A stretch of DNA of 64,000 nucleotides from Melolontha melolontha (Eukaryota > Arthropoda > Insecta > Coleoptera > Scarabaeidae), in NCBI GenBank assembly GCA_935421215.2, contig OW285235.1, positions 229,377,200 through 229,441,199 on the forward strand. Direction: 5' to 3'. The translations under genes and the position numbers were made by a program. Of the stretch, positions 21,051 to 32,671 are shown one piece after another; within the stretch, counting starts at the first letter, position 1; each line of letters begins with the position of its first letter. The notes under the pieces are model-generated. The model did no database searches and had not been told where the DNA came from. It saw nothing but the letters and a program-made list of their open reading frames with translations.

Positions 21051-21420
21051 TTATCTTCTTATCAAACATCTGTGTAATTGAACTATTTTTATTAATTTTC
21101 TCAGTGCTTCTTCTAGTTCATTTACCGCTAAAGGACCTGTATTTCTGAGTTCTTGTTTAACGTGTGCATTGTTTGAAAATCGAAAAATGTATGCTGCCAC
21201 TCTTTGTAATCTTGACAATGTTGAGAATTTTTCCAAAAAAATTTGTCCTATGAGTACATGAAATATTTGGATAACCTTTACGTCAGTTAAATTTCTAATA
21301 TGTTCAGATGATCTCTCAGGCCAACAAGGTTCGCTTTGCTCCAACCACTTTGCTAAGTAACTCTGGTCTAGAAAAAAGGTTTTTATTGATCCAAGTTGAG
21401 AGAGGGTAAATCGAAGTTGT
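21051..21420 (-). pseudogene. BEL/Pao-type LTR retrotransposon pol fragment
   Basis: Minus-strand frame containing SYLAKWLEQSEPCWPERS, then EKFSTLSRLQRVAAYIFRFS and GPLAVNELEEALRKLIKIVQ. This pattern (WP, FSS-type segment, R-x-x-A-Y-x-x-RF, then L-x-x-E-L-x-x-A near a Q) is the linker between the RNase H region and integrase in BEL/Pao polyproteins. The piece continues about 25 codons upstream in the same frame to near 21420. No LTR, integrase core or reverse transcriptase was found nearby. It is an isolated, probably decayed fragment. Confidence 0.5.
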
Positions 21421-21612
21421 CGATGTCTTGACTAATGAATGAATCAAAAGCGCTAGCTGACAGGTTGTGATATCGATGACGCAGATATCATTAAAATATC
21501 CTTTGTGAGCCAAGGTATCTAATGATCTGCGACACCATATATTAGTAAGAGATGAGTACGTAATTAAATTAAAACTACTTAATTTAAAATGAAATGAATA
21601 AAAACTTTTCAA

Positions 21613-23430
21613 AGCGACCGTTAAAGGCTTGACGGTTCAAAGCAGGTAGATGGCTAAGGGTCTATCGTAGCGCGATAATAAAAGAAAGTCTTTCTACATG
21701 CACACAAAATGTATGGGCACAGGTAATTTGCACGCTATTGAATCCGCTTGAGCTTTACTTATAAATCCGGCGCCCTAATTCCACATGTAAAATGCACTCT
21801 TGCACTCTAATCATTTGCATACTCATTATCCGTAAGCGGAGAGATACAGAGACATACCTTCTTAAAAGTTATATCTTACCATAGTGCTCCCAAAGGATAA
21901 CTACATGATCATTTCTATGTATCATAGTATTTCACACATCTATTGTATGTATTTTGTAATAAACTATATTCCTTTTTTTTCTGTAAAATTTAGTGACTAT
22001 ATTTTTATATATGTATTTTTATGTTGGATTTTTAACTATATGTATAGGAATAAAATATGATAGAAAATTTATTCATGTTTAGAGTGCAATTTACCGGTCA
22101 GATTAATGGGCAATGAAGGAACCGGAGTGCAAAATACCTGTAGAATTACATTGACCTGGGGGTTTGGCGTGCAATTTACGTATACCCAAATGTGTACAGA
22201 AGGCTAAGAATTTCTATTTTAATATTTTAAATGCAAGATATATTTAAAGAAATATTATTTAAAAATAAATTAAAATATTCAATATATGCGAAGCGTAACA
22301 CTATATGTCATTATTTTTTAATAATATAATCCATTTACGTCATCATGGGCACAAAGTACAAGTATTTGCTATAAAACTTTTAATAACTTCGATTTTAAAT
22401 TTACAACCATTTGTGTATTACCTTCGCCAGGCTAACTAAAAGCAACTTCTCGCTACACATGACCGCACTTTTATATAACTATAGGCTTACTTGTTAGGGA
22501 TCGGGGAAATATAAATATACAAGAGACCCGGGCCCTAATAAAATAGTATAAAGTTAAAACAGCAAACATTTTATCGAAGTTAAATACAGTACCGCGAAGG
22601 CTGTTCTTTCACATCCCTTACACACTGCCTCAAAAGACTAATGGGAATACTTTCAAAACCGACGTCGTATAAAAAAATCACCGAGTATCCGTGAAATTAC
22701 AAAGTTCCGTGGGTTTTTTTCTTTCTCCTGGCCTCACCCGTCCTCTTGCTTCTGCTCTTTATTTTTTTCGTCTTTTTCGTTCTTTTTTCGACCGTAGTTA
22801 TATTAAAGAATAAAAGTGTCAACCGGTTTTCAGTCTAGTGATCCCGGCTTTTCGTTTTTTCCCTATACTAATCTGTGAACTCCGTATAATGGGTCTTACT
22901 CCCTTCAAGACATTGATAATTTAATATTTAAATCGTGGCAACGTTTTACGGTCGCTTCGCATCAGCTTCTTTCTCTTCCCTTCTTTTCTCTTTCTTTATA
23001 GGGCGAGAGTCGTGTAGAAACGCCCGAAAAATTTGCCATTCATAATTTTATTTATGTAAGTTTAAGACTATATTTATAAAAAGAGACGTCAATGTAAGCA
23101 AACATTAATCTTTCTTGCTGGCTAATATACTGCTACAGATTAATTTGTCTAACTTTTTTTGTGAAAATTAAACTTCGGTATTTCTCATTAATTATTTCCA
23201 TTTTTATAACATTACACAGGTGTGCAAAAAAAATATTTTTGGAGACCTGTTTTTGGTAAATATTACCATTTCTAGTCTGCTGAATCCAAAAATGTACAGT
23301 TTTTTTAAAATACAAATGCAAATATACGGATTCATTCTCAATATGGGGATCTCGCTTCTTATGAGAGATAGAGATTTGGTTAAGTGGGATCAAATACTCC
23401 AGAGGTAAAGTTGTACCAAACCCAATACAC
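21613..23430. other. No gene recognised
   Basis: AT-rich sequence with a TTTC/CTTT-rich stretch at about 22720-23000. No domain-bearing frame, inverted repeat or known terminus seen. Confidence 0.4.
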
Positions 23431-23442
23431 TACCTTTGAATA

Positions 23443-23646
23443 GTAATAAAATAAAATAAAACAATAACTTCGTTTTACCACTTTATTCACATAGGTATAA
23501 TCGTGACCGCGGTTTCGACATACAATGTCATTATTAAACTGCCGCGGTCACGATTATATGTGAATAAAGTGGTAAAACAAAGTTATTGTTTTATTTTATT
23601 TTATTATTTTCAAAATGAATTACCACAAAGTTACGGCTACCAGTAT
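23443..23646. mobile_element. Penelope-type foldback with 12 bp target duplication
   Basis: Mirror arms of about 70 bp (about 23444-23514 and 23540-23607) meet at a short centre. The element is flanked by TACCTTTGAATA at 23431-23442 and again at 23647-23658, which looks like a target-site duplication. The minus strand across the centre has the hammerhead-like hairpin described separately. About 38 bp of non-mirrored sequence on the right lies inside the duplication. No coding sequence. Confidence 0.65.
23502..23541 (-). ncRNA. Hammerhead-like motif (foldback family B)
   Basis: Minus strand: a degraded core (TTAATAA), T, stem GACAT-TGT-ATGTC, GAAA, palindrome CCGCGG, then TC. GUC is the standard hammerhead cleavage triplet. 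The core strand has lost the invariant G positions, so this copy should be inactive. Confidence 0.35.
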
Positions 23647-23658
23647 TACCTTTGAATA

Positions 23659-24090
23659 TTTAACGTACTTCGGGCGCTATTGCAAAAAAAGTGAATTTTA
23701 GTTTTTTCGATTTTCTTTAATAACTCATTTATTTTTAAAGTAAGACAAATTTAATTTGCACTTCCTTAAAGTACTTCTTTTATAGGAATCTGGTGGTCTA
23801 TTTAGATTTTTGAATACTGCTATAGTAGTTGAGCTACAATGGTCAAGTTTCATTTTTAGTTTCAGTTTTTGTTATGGGAGTCATAGTTGGCTATGACACA
23901 ATCAAAAATAATTTTCCTTTGCCTTTTCAGAAATGTATAATTTGTTATACCTGATACCAAAACTAAGTTCAAAAATTAAAAAAAAACAACATATTGTTAC
24001 ATTAACAGGTTAGAGTGGTTGTGACATTTGACAATAGAAGATTTTACAAACAAAGAAAGGAAGAAAACTTTATTTTGCAACAATGATTTA
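23659..24090. other. No gene recognised
   Basis: AT-rich spacer between the foldback and the piggyBac terminus. Nothing recognised. Confidence 0.4.
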
Positions 24091-25783
24091 TTAACCCTTT
24101 AAGGACGAGCGTGACGTTTTCGTCACATTTCATTCTAATACCGCTTATGGAAGAAATCCTACTCCGATTGTACGGGCACCTATTACATCGTATTCGGTAC
24201 ATTTCATTTCATATTGCATCTATGAATAGAGCGCTCTCTTAGAATTTTAGTCCAGTTGTTTATGAGTTTGTGAAGGTAACAGATTGCTGTGTTCTTGCAT
24301 ACCACCTTTTCAGTTGGAAAGTTTAAAATTCATAATTATTAGCTCAGACACTTCAGTGCGAGATGGTGCTACCGCCGGTTGCTTTATTCTAGACGTGGCG
24401 CGAAATTTAGTTTACTATCAAACGTGTCTAATTCGGTGACTTCGTCCTTCAGTGCAATTGTGAAACGTGACCATTTTGTTTAGTTCGGCGTTGGGTCAAT
24501 TGGGTGTGCCAATACTAAAAAATGGATCCGGCTTTATTTTATGGTAAGAAGCGCGCTATTGCAAGAGAAATAAATGATGGCAGCGACGTTAGTTTGGCTA
24601 GCGATTCGGATGATCCTGAGTACAATCCTACTGTCGAAGAAGTGGAAGAGGAGAGTTTTGATGAAGGTGAAACGGAAATAGAAGAACAAGTGCCAGAAGA
24701 GGATGGGACTAATAGAAAGAGAAATGTAAGTAATCGAGATGGTAATGAAGATGTGACTCAACAAGTTGAACCTACTTCGCGCCAAAAATTTTCACATCAA
24801 TAGAACTAATAACCAAACAATCAAATTTATATAGCGTACAAGTAAATTGTAATAAACCCCTGAATATGAGCGAAAATGAGTTGGCACAATTTTTGGGAAC
24901 CATATTCTTCATGTCACTCTTGAAAATGCCAAAAACACGTCTTTACTGGAATTCTCAACTTTCTGTCCGAGAAGTTACGAATGTAATAAGTAGGGACAGA
25001 TGGGAGGCGATCAAGAAGAACTTGCACTGTAATGACAACAGTCAAATTGATCACGATAATCTGAATAAACTGTATAAAATAAGACCTGTTTTATATCATT
25101 TGCTAAGGAAATACCAAGAGATTCCTAAGGAACAGATGCTAGTTGTCGACGAGCAAATGGTTCCTTTCAAAAGTCGCTCAGCACTCAAGCAGTATCTACC
25201 AAAGAAACCCTATAAATGGGGCTACAAAATTTATATATTAGCCGGCTCCAGCGGTATAGTTTATGATTTCGATATTTACACAGGGAAAATATCCGCCACT
25301 CCCGGCTGCCCTGAAATAGGATCGAGTGGAAACATTGTTTTGACACTATGCAGGAGTGTCCCATCTACAGATCATCTTTTATATATTGACAACTGGTTTG
25401 CATCTATTCAACTGGTGGATGAATTAGCTAAAAAAGGTGTGTATTGTCTGGAAACTGTACGAAGCAACCGTTTACCAGGATGTCTCCTAACAACGGATAA
25501 AGTTATGAAAGCAAATGGGCGAGGCCCTTTTCAGGAATTAGAAATGAAAACGACCAGTACTGTTTGCCGAATAATCAAATGGTTTGACAGTCGATCTGTA
25601 ATACTGCTCACTAACTTCTCTTCAGCGAAACAGCGAAAAAAAAGAACAAATAAGCACTTACAATAAGTTCATGGGGGGTGTTGATCTTATGAACTTCCTG
25701 ATCGGCATTTACAGGAATACAATTTGGTCAAAAAAATATTATCGCCGACTATTGTTCCATTTTATGGGTTCTTTTATGGGTTC
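24091..25783 (+). mobile_element. piggyBac-like element, 3' end missing
   Basis: The left end is TTAA (24091-24094) followed by CCCTTTAAGGACGAGCG, a proper piggyBac terminus, with the internal palindrome GTGACGTTTTCGTCAC just inside. The 5' leader is about 430 bp. The right side stops within or just after the last catalytic segment, where sequence of an oppositely oriented LINE begins. No 3' terminus or second TTAA was found. Confidence 0.75.
24522..25783 (+). pseudogene. piggyBac transposase, two frameshifts
   Basis: Starts MDPALFYGKKRAIAREIND with an acidic N-terminal domain (SDSDDPEYNP). A frameshift at about 24790 leads to IELITKQSNLYSVQVNC and MSENELAQFLGTIFFMSLLK. The catalytic region shows the three piggyBac aspartates: VVDEQMVPFKSR (first), LLYIDNWFAS (second) and, after a second frameshift at about 25650, YNKFMGGVDLMNFLIGIYR (third). 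The C-terminal Cys-rich domain is missing because the element is cut off. Family role: precise excision and insertion at TTAA. All three aspartates remain, so inactivation came from the two frameshifts and the lost 3' end. Confidence 0.85.
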
Positions 25784-26720
25784 ATAATGGTTTTAATAGC
25801 CGCCTGACTATCAGTCATTATGTTAATTTTTTTGCTTGCGCAGCCGACTTCCCGAATTTCATCGGCGCAGGCTGCGACTGCAAACAATTCGGCCTGGAAA
25901 ACCATAGTATGTTTCCCCAGACATATCGATGTCTTCCTTCCAGGGCACATTCCACATATGCCTGCACCTGCCTCCTGACTAGATTGTGATCCATCAGTGT
26001 ACCAGGTGCCGGCAACACAATCGATCGAGCGACTTTTTGCCTGTTCCCTGGTCGGTATAAGTATGTTCAGCTTAGCTGTAAACATGATTTCAGGTGCTAT
26101 ACTGTCCACCGGCATTTGAAATATCGCTTCTTCCAGTATAGTTCCTGTGATATCTGTATGGCTCCCTACAACCTTATTAGGACACCATACGTCATTGGCC
26201 TTCAGCCTCAGTATCGCAGCCATTGCCTCCGCCCTTATAAATAGTTCCAGCGGAGGGAGACCCACGATGGCCTCCATGGAAGCGGTTCCCGTGCTGTTCA
26301 TAGCTCCCGTGATTCCCAACAGGGCCTGTCGATGGAGAGTCGTGAGGAGGCCCACCGACGATGTCCCCTCCATCCTCCTCCACCAGACAACTGCTCCATA
26401 GGCAATCGTTGGTCTTATTACTGTTGTGTACAACCAGTGTACCACATTTGGTTTTGGTCCCCAGGTCTTGCCAACAGCTCTTCTGCACCTCCAGAAGAGC
26501 TACGCCGCCCTGTCTGACACTTTGGCTAGGTGTCTGCTCCAATTCAGTTTCGCATCAAGTGTTATGCCTAGATACTTCACAGATACAGTTATCCTTTTTA
26601 GCTCTGAAGTTTTCCCTTTTTTCTTATATTCATGATAATCCAATATACTGTCGGTCTTGAAATTCCTACAATAATGTCTTGTAAGATGTAGATATGTTAT
26701 ATATGTTGTTGGTTGCACTC
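25783..26720 (-). pseudogene. LINE (I/R1/Jockey group) RT end and RNase H, copy 1
   Basis: Minus strand: VKYLGITLDAKLNWSRHLAK (end of the reverse transcriptase) at about 26520-26580. A frameshift follows, into a CRRAVGKTWGPKP-like segment, then VVHWLYTTVIRPTIAYGAVV and LPPLELFIRAEAMAAILRLK. The RNase H domain has GTWYTDGSQSSQ (first D), AELFAVAAC (E) and NIMTDSQAAIKTIMNP (second D) and stops at IMNP, before the final His motif. It abuts the truncated piggyBac element. DNA is close to the other copy at 37302-37960, which runs further 3'. A dead fragment lacking 5' and 3' ends. Confidence 0.75.
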
Positions 26721-26731
26721 TATAAAGTTAC

Positions 26732-26907
26732 CTAGTATTTGAGAAATCTGCTTAATCATGTCACGTTTTCTCATGTCCGCTGTATTCGTCACAAATTGTT
26801 TATAAGCAATTATTGCTGTTTGCTTTTCACCACTACTCAAATAATTTGCTTTCTCTAGTTTCCTTTGAAAAGGAGACACATCTCTGCTTTAGCGGTTCTG
26901 TATCCAT
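26732..26907 (-). pseudogene. Tc1-like transposase first exon (fragment)
   Basis: From ATG at 26907 the frame reads MDTEPLKQRC then SPFQRKLEKANYLSSGEKQT and MIKQISQILG, followed by AG then GTAACT, a plausible splice donor. This resembles the N-terminal exon (S-x-G-E-K-Q...YK) of a group of insect DDE transposases with an intron early in the HTH region. The catalytic part is absent. Assigned from memory of the family pattern only. Confidence 0.35.
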
Positions 26908-27945
26908 ATTTGAAATTAACAGCCACAAAATTATAATTTTACAAGAACTAAAATTCTCTTATTACATATTACTTAACATAATCTATTAATTTTCAAATCG
27001 AAACTATAGAAAATACTAATCTACACCGCAAAAGTAATATAATAATTTAATAATATGATAACAAAACTCTAGAAACGCAAACAAAGATGTCAAAATATTT
27101 TAGAATTGATGGTAAAAGCGAATGTTCTACGGTGTTATTTTGCCTTGCTCTGGACCAATAAGAAACAACTGTCACTTGTGTCTGTTCAGAATTTTGTCTC
27201 TCTCTTTTTGGAATATACCATAATTTATGTTGAACTGTGATCGGCATTTTACTAATAATTTAATAAATAAAGTAAAACTGTATCTGTCGAGGTTTGCATA
27301 ATATAATGTAGGTTGTCAATTTTTTCAACGGACTCGAAGCGTATTTCGAAGTATTAATAACGTCATATTAAAATGAAATTTTGAAAAATATTAATTAATT
27401 TAGAATCCCGATCGAACGTAGAAGTTTATAAATTTTACTTCATTTATATACACAAATATGAATATATGCCTGACGTGAATTTTAAAATAGTAATTTAAAT
27501 TAGAGACGCAAATGCTTATTCAGTTAAGCGAATTCAATCAGCATCGCAAAACCGAATATATTTTGAAACCCAGCAGTACAGTACCGTATCCTTTAAATTT
27601 TGCGTCCGAGATTTTTTATTCGTCTCAAAAGCAATTCATAATTAAATATTCAGCTGGGTTTATTAAATTTTTGCACGACTTTTAAAGCAAATTTTCCTAA
27701 TTTTTAAGTATTGTAAAACGGACTGTTCAAAAATGTCACAAGGTTATTTACAGAACGATTTTTCTTTGTTAAGATGACTGACTCTCTAAGCGAATTGAAC
27801 CGAAAACATTTCCGTTGTATAGTAGGACACACTTGAGGCTTCTGCTGGAACTGTCGATAAACAAACGCCACTCACTTGGGACGCCCATTTTAGTACCTGC
27901 ACATTGTTACAATATTCACACTCTTCTTTAAAATATTGCATAAGA
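26908..27945. other. No gene recognised
   Basis: AT-rich; a 66-codon minus-strand frame at 27047-27247 shows no domain. Confidence 0.4.
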
Positions 27946-28615
27946 TCACATTTCCTGATACGATAAAAAGTTATCTTCGTACATAGCTTGAGTTAAGTTC
28001 TTTTTATTTAATCTTGAAGCTAGCAGTTCCGATGATTCCTTTGATAGGCTCAAATCCCTTACTAAATCATTCAATTCTGCTTCAGTAAAGCGTTGCGGTC
28101 CATCAATAGAAATTATATCACCATAGTCACAATCTATATCTGAATCTTGCTCCTCAATAGCATCTGCCATGTCTTCAGCATACGAGTACTCAAGTGAAGA
28201 AAGCTTTTCATAAACTGGCCCGGGTATTTCATTGGAATGAGGCACTGGTCGAATCGCGGAGTCGATATTAGGATATACAATTTTATTCTTATTTTTCTTA
28301 TTATAACCGGAGGTCTGAACTAAACAAAAATAGCAATCATCTATGTGATTCTTCGGTTCACGCCATATCATAGGAACCAAAAGCTAATTTCTGGGGTTTT
28401 CCCTTGCTACTGTGCCGTAATTTTTCCGCACATAGTTTACACACATTATGTGGAGCCAATGACTTGTGCTGATCAGCAAGTTTTACGTCAAAATGAGTCA
28501 AATACATTTTCTGAACGCAAGCAGTAATAGTTACCCCTTGACTGGGAACGGTGAAGCTGCCACAAAGGGAGCAGAACGAATCGACATTATTTACACATCT
28601 GAGAGTAGTAGACAT
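27946..28615 (-). pseudogene. Multi-copy invertebrate family, function unknown (copy 2)
   Basis: Same family as 10624-12286, N-terminal third only. A start at 28615 gives a C2...C2 cluster (C15, C18, then C59, C62) around DVKLADQHKSLAPHNV. After a frameshift at about 28370 come PMIWREPKNHIDDCYFC, SAIRPVPHSNEIPGP, an acidic stretch (EEQDSDIDCDYGD) and ELNDLVRDLSLSKESSELLA. It breaks at about 27960 before the FIDSS block. Divergence from copy 1 is large in the acidic linker but small in the zinc cluster and the WREP and RPVPH motifs, so selection acted on those in the ancestors. Confidence 0.6.
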
Positions 28616-29299
28616 GATGTGGTTTCTTCCCTAACAACTAACATGTAACTAACATTTAATTATCACCCTTTTTTACCTTTAAATAATCTTGCGTGATCAA
28701 TACTTTCTAATAAAATCTCGTTAAACCCTAATATGATCACTTAATGAACAGGATTAGCTTAATAGCCTTGTACTCCTTTATAATTGTTTATTACTTAATT
28801 CGTTCATTACCTAAGTACTTAAATGTTATCATGTACAAGTGTACATTATGCTAAAGACATGAATGTGTTTGGAATGTCTGTCAATTCTTTGAATGCTGCA
28901 TTTACTTAACGATTTTCAAGAATTTCGAAATCGGAAAACAAGAAGTGCCGTAGAAAGAAAATATGACGTGATAAGGACAAATGGGTTTCATATTTGGTTG
29001 GCATTAGCGTACCAATATTAATTAGAAACAAGTGTCAGATTATAGTCGGCAGAAAAAAAGATTAATTGTTTGCCAGTGCGATATTTGGTCTGGAATTTCC
29101 GTTGAACAGAAGTGGCTGATCACAATTTATGAAATAATAAACAAAAATGAACGCGCTTCGCATCTGAATACGACTTCATGACAATTAGATAGGTTCGTTC
29201 GTTCATCACAATCATCACACCGGCAGTTCCTCCTCACGCGTATATATATTTTGTCGGACGCCGTTGGACAACGTTCAGCGTACTTCATTCGTTTAGAGT
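28616..29299. other. No gene recognised
   Basis: AT-rich, no domain-bearing frame and no clear terminus of the preceding family. Confidence 0.4.
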
Positions 29300-29945
29300 A
29301 ATAAATTACAAACTGGATAAAATCGTTTAAATATTTGCAATATCAAATATGTTTCTATAGTAATTTCCACAAACCGAGTATGTTGCGGAGAAAATATGGG
29401 CTTAAATGCAGAAAACAAGCGTTTTACATCTACTGATGTTATATTTGCATAATTAAAATAGTCTTTAAAACAACTTAACGGTTCTGTTGACGCACTTTCA
29501 CAAGTTTGTCTTAATGTGGCTAAATCTGAATCTTTCTCGAAAATACTTTCAAACCATTCTAGAACATAAACACTTCTTGTGTTTTCTACCGCGCATAGAT
29601 GTGCGCGAACATGTTGTACTATGCACTAATGACACCAAAAGGATTTTCCAGTTTCTATACTGCCTCCATTTGTGCGATGTAATTGTTCTGAATAGTTTTT
29701 AAATCTGCTTACAAATCAAAAACAAAATTTTAACTGTCATTCCTTGATATCAGTAGTTTCTTTGGTGTTGAATTTAAAAACCACGTCCACAATATTATCA
29801 AAATATTTATGATAGTAAAACGGTGCGTGTAACAATGTTTCCAAACGTGTAAGAATCGTCTGTGGTGGTTCAGTAATATCGGAACACAGTCTGTGAAATT
29901 GGCGAACATTGGCGATGCAAAGTATGGCTTTGACATATAATATGT
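29300..29945 (-). pseudogene. hAT transposase C-terminal remnant
   Basis: Minus strand, mixed frames: TRLETLLHAPFYYHKYFDNI (the TRW-x-TWL-x-A-x-YY block of this hAT group), VFKFNTKET, then stops, ESIFEKDSDLATLRQTCES, and finally ANITSVDVKRLFSAFKPIF with SPQHTRF and ETYLILQ. The last piece is the C-terminal dimerisation region. Several stops. This is a different lineage from the copy at 6729-8309. Confidence 0.55.
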
Positions 29946-30208
29946 AACAAGTTAGTACAATCTTTTTTTAGAGACCGGCCTACAGAGAGTGATGTCTGAG
30001 GTGGCTAGCAGCATCGCCATGTGATGTCTCCTGGTTCTCGTTATGGCTTCATCTCCGAAGGTGACTCATTAGAGACCGGTTTTATTTGTAAAATAAATAA
30101 TGTACTCGGAAACAATATAAAATAACATTTAATAAATACATAACAATAACATTACATGCATGTACAATATCGATTATATCAGATTTCCAAGACTGATATA
30201 CATATATA

Positions 30209-30411
30209 GTAAATTCAATTTGTTGGCGATTTAAGGTCTGGTTTTACTTCAAAATGTATATATTTAAAACAATCCTACATCTTTCGGCAAATGATGCCTT
30301 TTTCAAGGAATACAAAATATAAATCATTTGCCGAAACATGTAGGATTGTTTTAAATATATACATTTTGAAGTAAAACCAGACTTTAAATCGCCAACAAAT
30401 TGAATTTACCA
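30209..30411. mobile_element. Foldback of (TA)n-associated family C, copy 1
   Basis: Left arm AAATTCAATTTGTTGGCGAT through TTTCGGCAAATGATGCC, mirrored on the right to ACCAGACTTTAAATCGCC and GAATTTACC. The centre is slightly asymmetric: the right arm lacks the TTTTTCAAGG segment. Outside on the right is ACATACAAAGGTCACG. Confidence 0.85.
30273..30309 (-). ncRNA. Hammerhead-like motif (family C, 30 kb copy)
   Basis: Minus strand: TCC, TTGAAAAA (degenerate core), stem GGCA-TCAT-TTGCC, GAAA, then GATGTA and GGA. The outer UCC and GGA pair as a 3 bp stem I. The core departs from CUGANGA, so catalysis is doubtful. Confidence 0.4.
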
Positions 30412-30477
30412 TAACATACAAAGGTCACGAAATAATTATCTATATATATATAATTAATTCGTGACCTTGGTATGGTA

Positions 30478-31178
30478 TGGTAAATTCAATCAGTTGGCGA
30501 TTTAAGTTCTGGCTTTACTTTAAAGTATATATATTTAAAACAACCCTACATGTTTCGGCAATGATGCCTTTATCAAGGATACAAAATATAAATAGCAGTA
30601 TACAAATGTCATATAATTGGGTTGCTATGGATAAAATTATTCAAAGATACATTCCAATTGAATAATAATAAATCATGCCTTAGTATTCCAAAAACAGAAT
30701 GACAACAAAAACAGGGAAAAGCAAGACATAAGTTATTATTATGTATGCGCCCGTGGAGCGTCTTAAGATGCAAAGTTGTCGGCATTCGCCTTAAACGAGA
30801 AGGAAAACCACGAAAACCTACTCGGACAACCAGACAGGAATCAAAACACGGAACAGTCAGCATGATAAGCAAATGTATAAGATATTTAAATGTAATTGAT
30901 ATTTAAATAACTTAAGATATATAACAAAAAAAAATATATTATGATGGTAAATATGTAATTGATATTTAAATATCTTATACATTTGCTTATCATGCTGACT
31001 GTTGGAATGTATCTTTGAATAATTTGATCCATAGCAACTCAATTATATGACATTTGTATACTGTCATTTATATTTCGTATCGTTGATAGAGGCGTCACTG
31101 CCGAAACATGTAGGGTTGTTTTAAATATATATACTTTAAAGTAAAGCCAGACCTTAAATCGCCAACTGATTGAATTTA

Positions 31179-31182
<4 letters not shown>
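30478..31182. mobile_element. Foldback of family C with 345 bp centre, copy 2
   Basis: Arms 30478-30656 and 31002-31182 are mirror images, running from TGGTAAATTCAATCAGTTGG to CAAAGATACATTCCAA. The centre holds a second palindrome (30855-30997, GTCAGCATGATAAGCAAATG mirrored). The arm has the same hairpin with GCCGAAACATGTAGGGTTG at about 31099-31117. The right arm runs directly into (TA)n. Confidence 0.85.

Positions 31183-31222
<40 letters not shown>
31181..31222. repeat. (TA)n microsatellite
   Basis: About 20 TA units directly following the foldback arm. Confidence 0.95.
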
Positions 31223-31227
<5 letters not shown>

Positions 31228-32258
31228 GTCTACTTACTTAATAACGTACTTACTTGCTTAATGTTATGCGTCATGCGAACCTAGGTACATAACTTAAATA
31301 GAATGCGAAGATGCAGTAATTAATGAGGACATGTTTCGTTAAATAAGTGTTACATAGGTGTCCTGCTTTAATTATTGCAGCATGTTTGTGGCATCATTAC
31401 TCACAAACATTAATACTTGATTTGTTGTAATTTAAAACTTTTCTAATGTACTTAACACTAATTCTGAAATTATTTCGGCAGTACATTGTTGTACTCTTCT
31501 GCAAGCTACTAAAATTGAAGGTGACGACTGATGTGGTTCCATTGCATGTACCATAACATTAACAACCGATTTTTGATGTTAAACATACAATGGCACGCTA
31601 CAGGGGTAAACTCGGCTCTTGAATGCCATCACTCAGTCGGTGCTCTCCTTTCTTAGCCATACCGCTGGCGCCCCGATCTCTCTGCAGCGTGTATACTGTG
31701 TGTACGTGTATATTGGTGAACGCTATAACCTGCGTATATGCTAGCGCCCCCTCTCTCTGTTATCCCTGCAAGCTATATACTAGGCGTTTGACGCTTTTAC
31801 GTGCGTGTGTGTTCATCGGTTCGGGCAATAGTCGCTTTACTTGTGTACATGCGCGACATATAAAACCCGTACAACTCTTATGAGAATAAAACAAGAGTTT
31901 TTTATTTGCGTAAACGGGACAAATATATTCATACTGTCACTTATAGACTTCATAGGTAATACATACATTGCTAATACCTGTAAAACTTAAGTCAAATTTG
32001 ATAAGTCAAATAAGACATGTCAAATTTGATAAGCCTGGCTTACATTGATAATATGTTTAGTGTACAGGTTCGTCTTTTCGAGCACAACAAAGTATTTCCA
32101 ACCGAATACGTTGCAACTTTAGGAACTCTGACAGTGACAACATAAATATTTCTTTTCTTTATTTTATATTCCCTTCTTTAAATAACAATCGATTTCGATG
32201 TTTCACATCTGCCAGGCGTCCTGTAGCGGCTAATTTTTTTTTTACGATCTGTTGTTTA
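31223..32258. other. No gene; LTR-like patch at 31600-31900
   Basis: A GC-richer patch (31610-31860) leads into a TATA-like ACATATAAAACCCG (about 31857) and, 25 bp on, a polyadenylation-like GAATAAAACAAGAG. This spacing resembles the U3-R part of an LTR. No TG...CA boundaries or duplicate were found, so it stays tentative. The rest is AT-rich. Confidence 0.3.
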
Positions 32259-32500
32259 ATCCACAGATAACCACAGTTTCTTATTTTGCAGTTTGGATTT
32301 AATCACACGTACAATACGTTCGCCGAAAGATTGTAGAAAATTTAGTAATCTTTTCCGGCTAGGTATCGTTCCTTTACCGTAGTGCTTCCAAAATGAACGA
32401 AATGATTCGTTGTCTACTAACTTTAACGGTACATTACACAATTTGGAAGTTACACATAAATGAAACAAAAATTTCTCGCCACTTTTTTGCGATTATGCAT
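32259..32500 (-). pseudogene. hAT transposase fragment (DUF659-like)
   Basis: Minus strand: CNVPLKLVDNESFRSFWKHY, then KGTIPSRKRLLNFLQSF and NKKLWLSVD, ending in a stop where the family continues with E-T-x-D. This is the segment just before the first catalytic aspartate, matching IPLHKLNN...SRLRKN...CVDETTD of the copy at 6729-8309 in layout. A short isolated fragment. Confidence 0.5.
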
Positions 32501-32671
32501 TACACTATTTGCGTGTATTTAGCACTTAAATTTGTTATATATGATAACGGTTTATCATAAAATAAGGGATATATTTTAAATTATTATAATTTTTTAACAA
32601 ATTAAGCTAATAACAAAAAGTAAATGAAATCGAATTGCTTAAAAAATGGGATTTAGTATGCACAAAACCAT

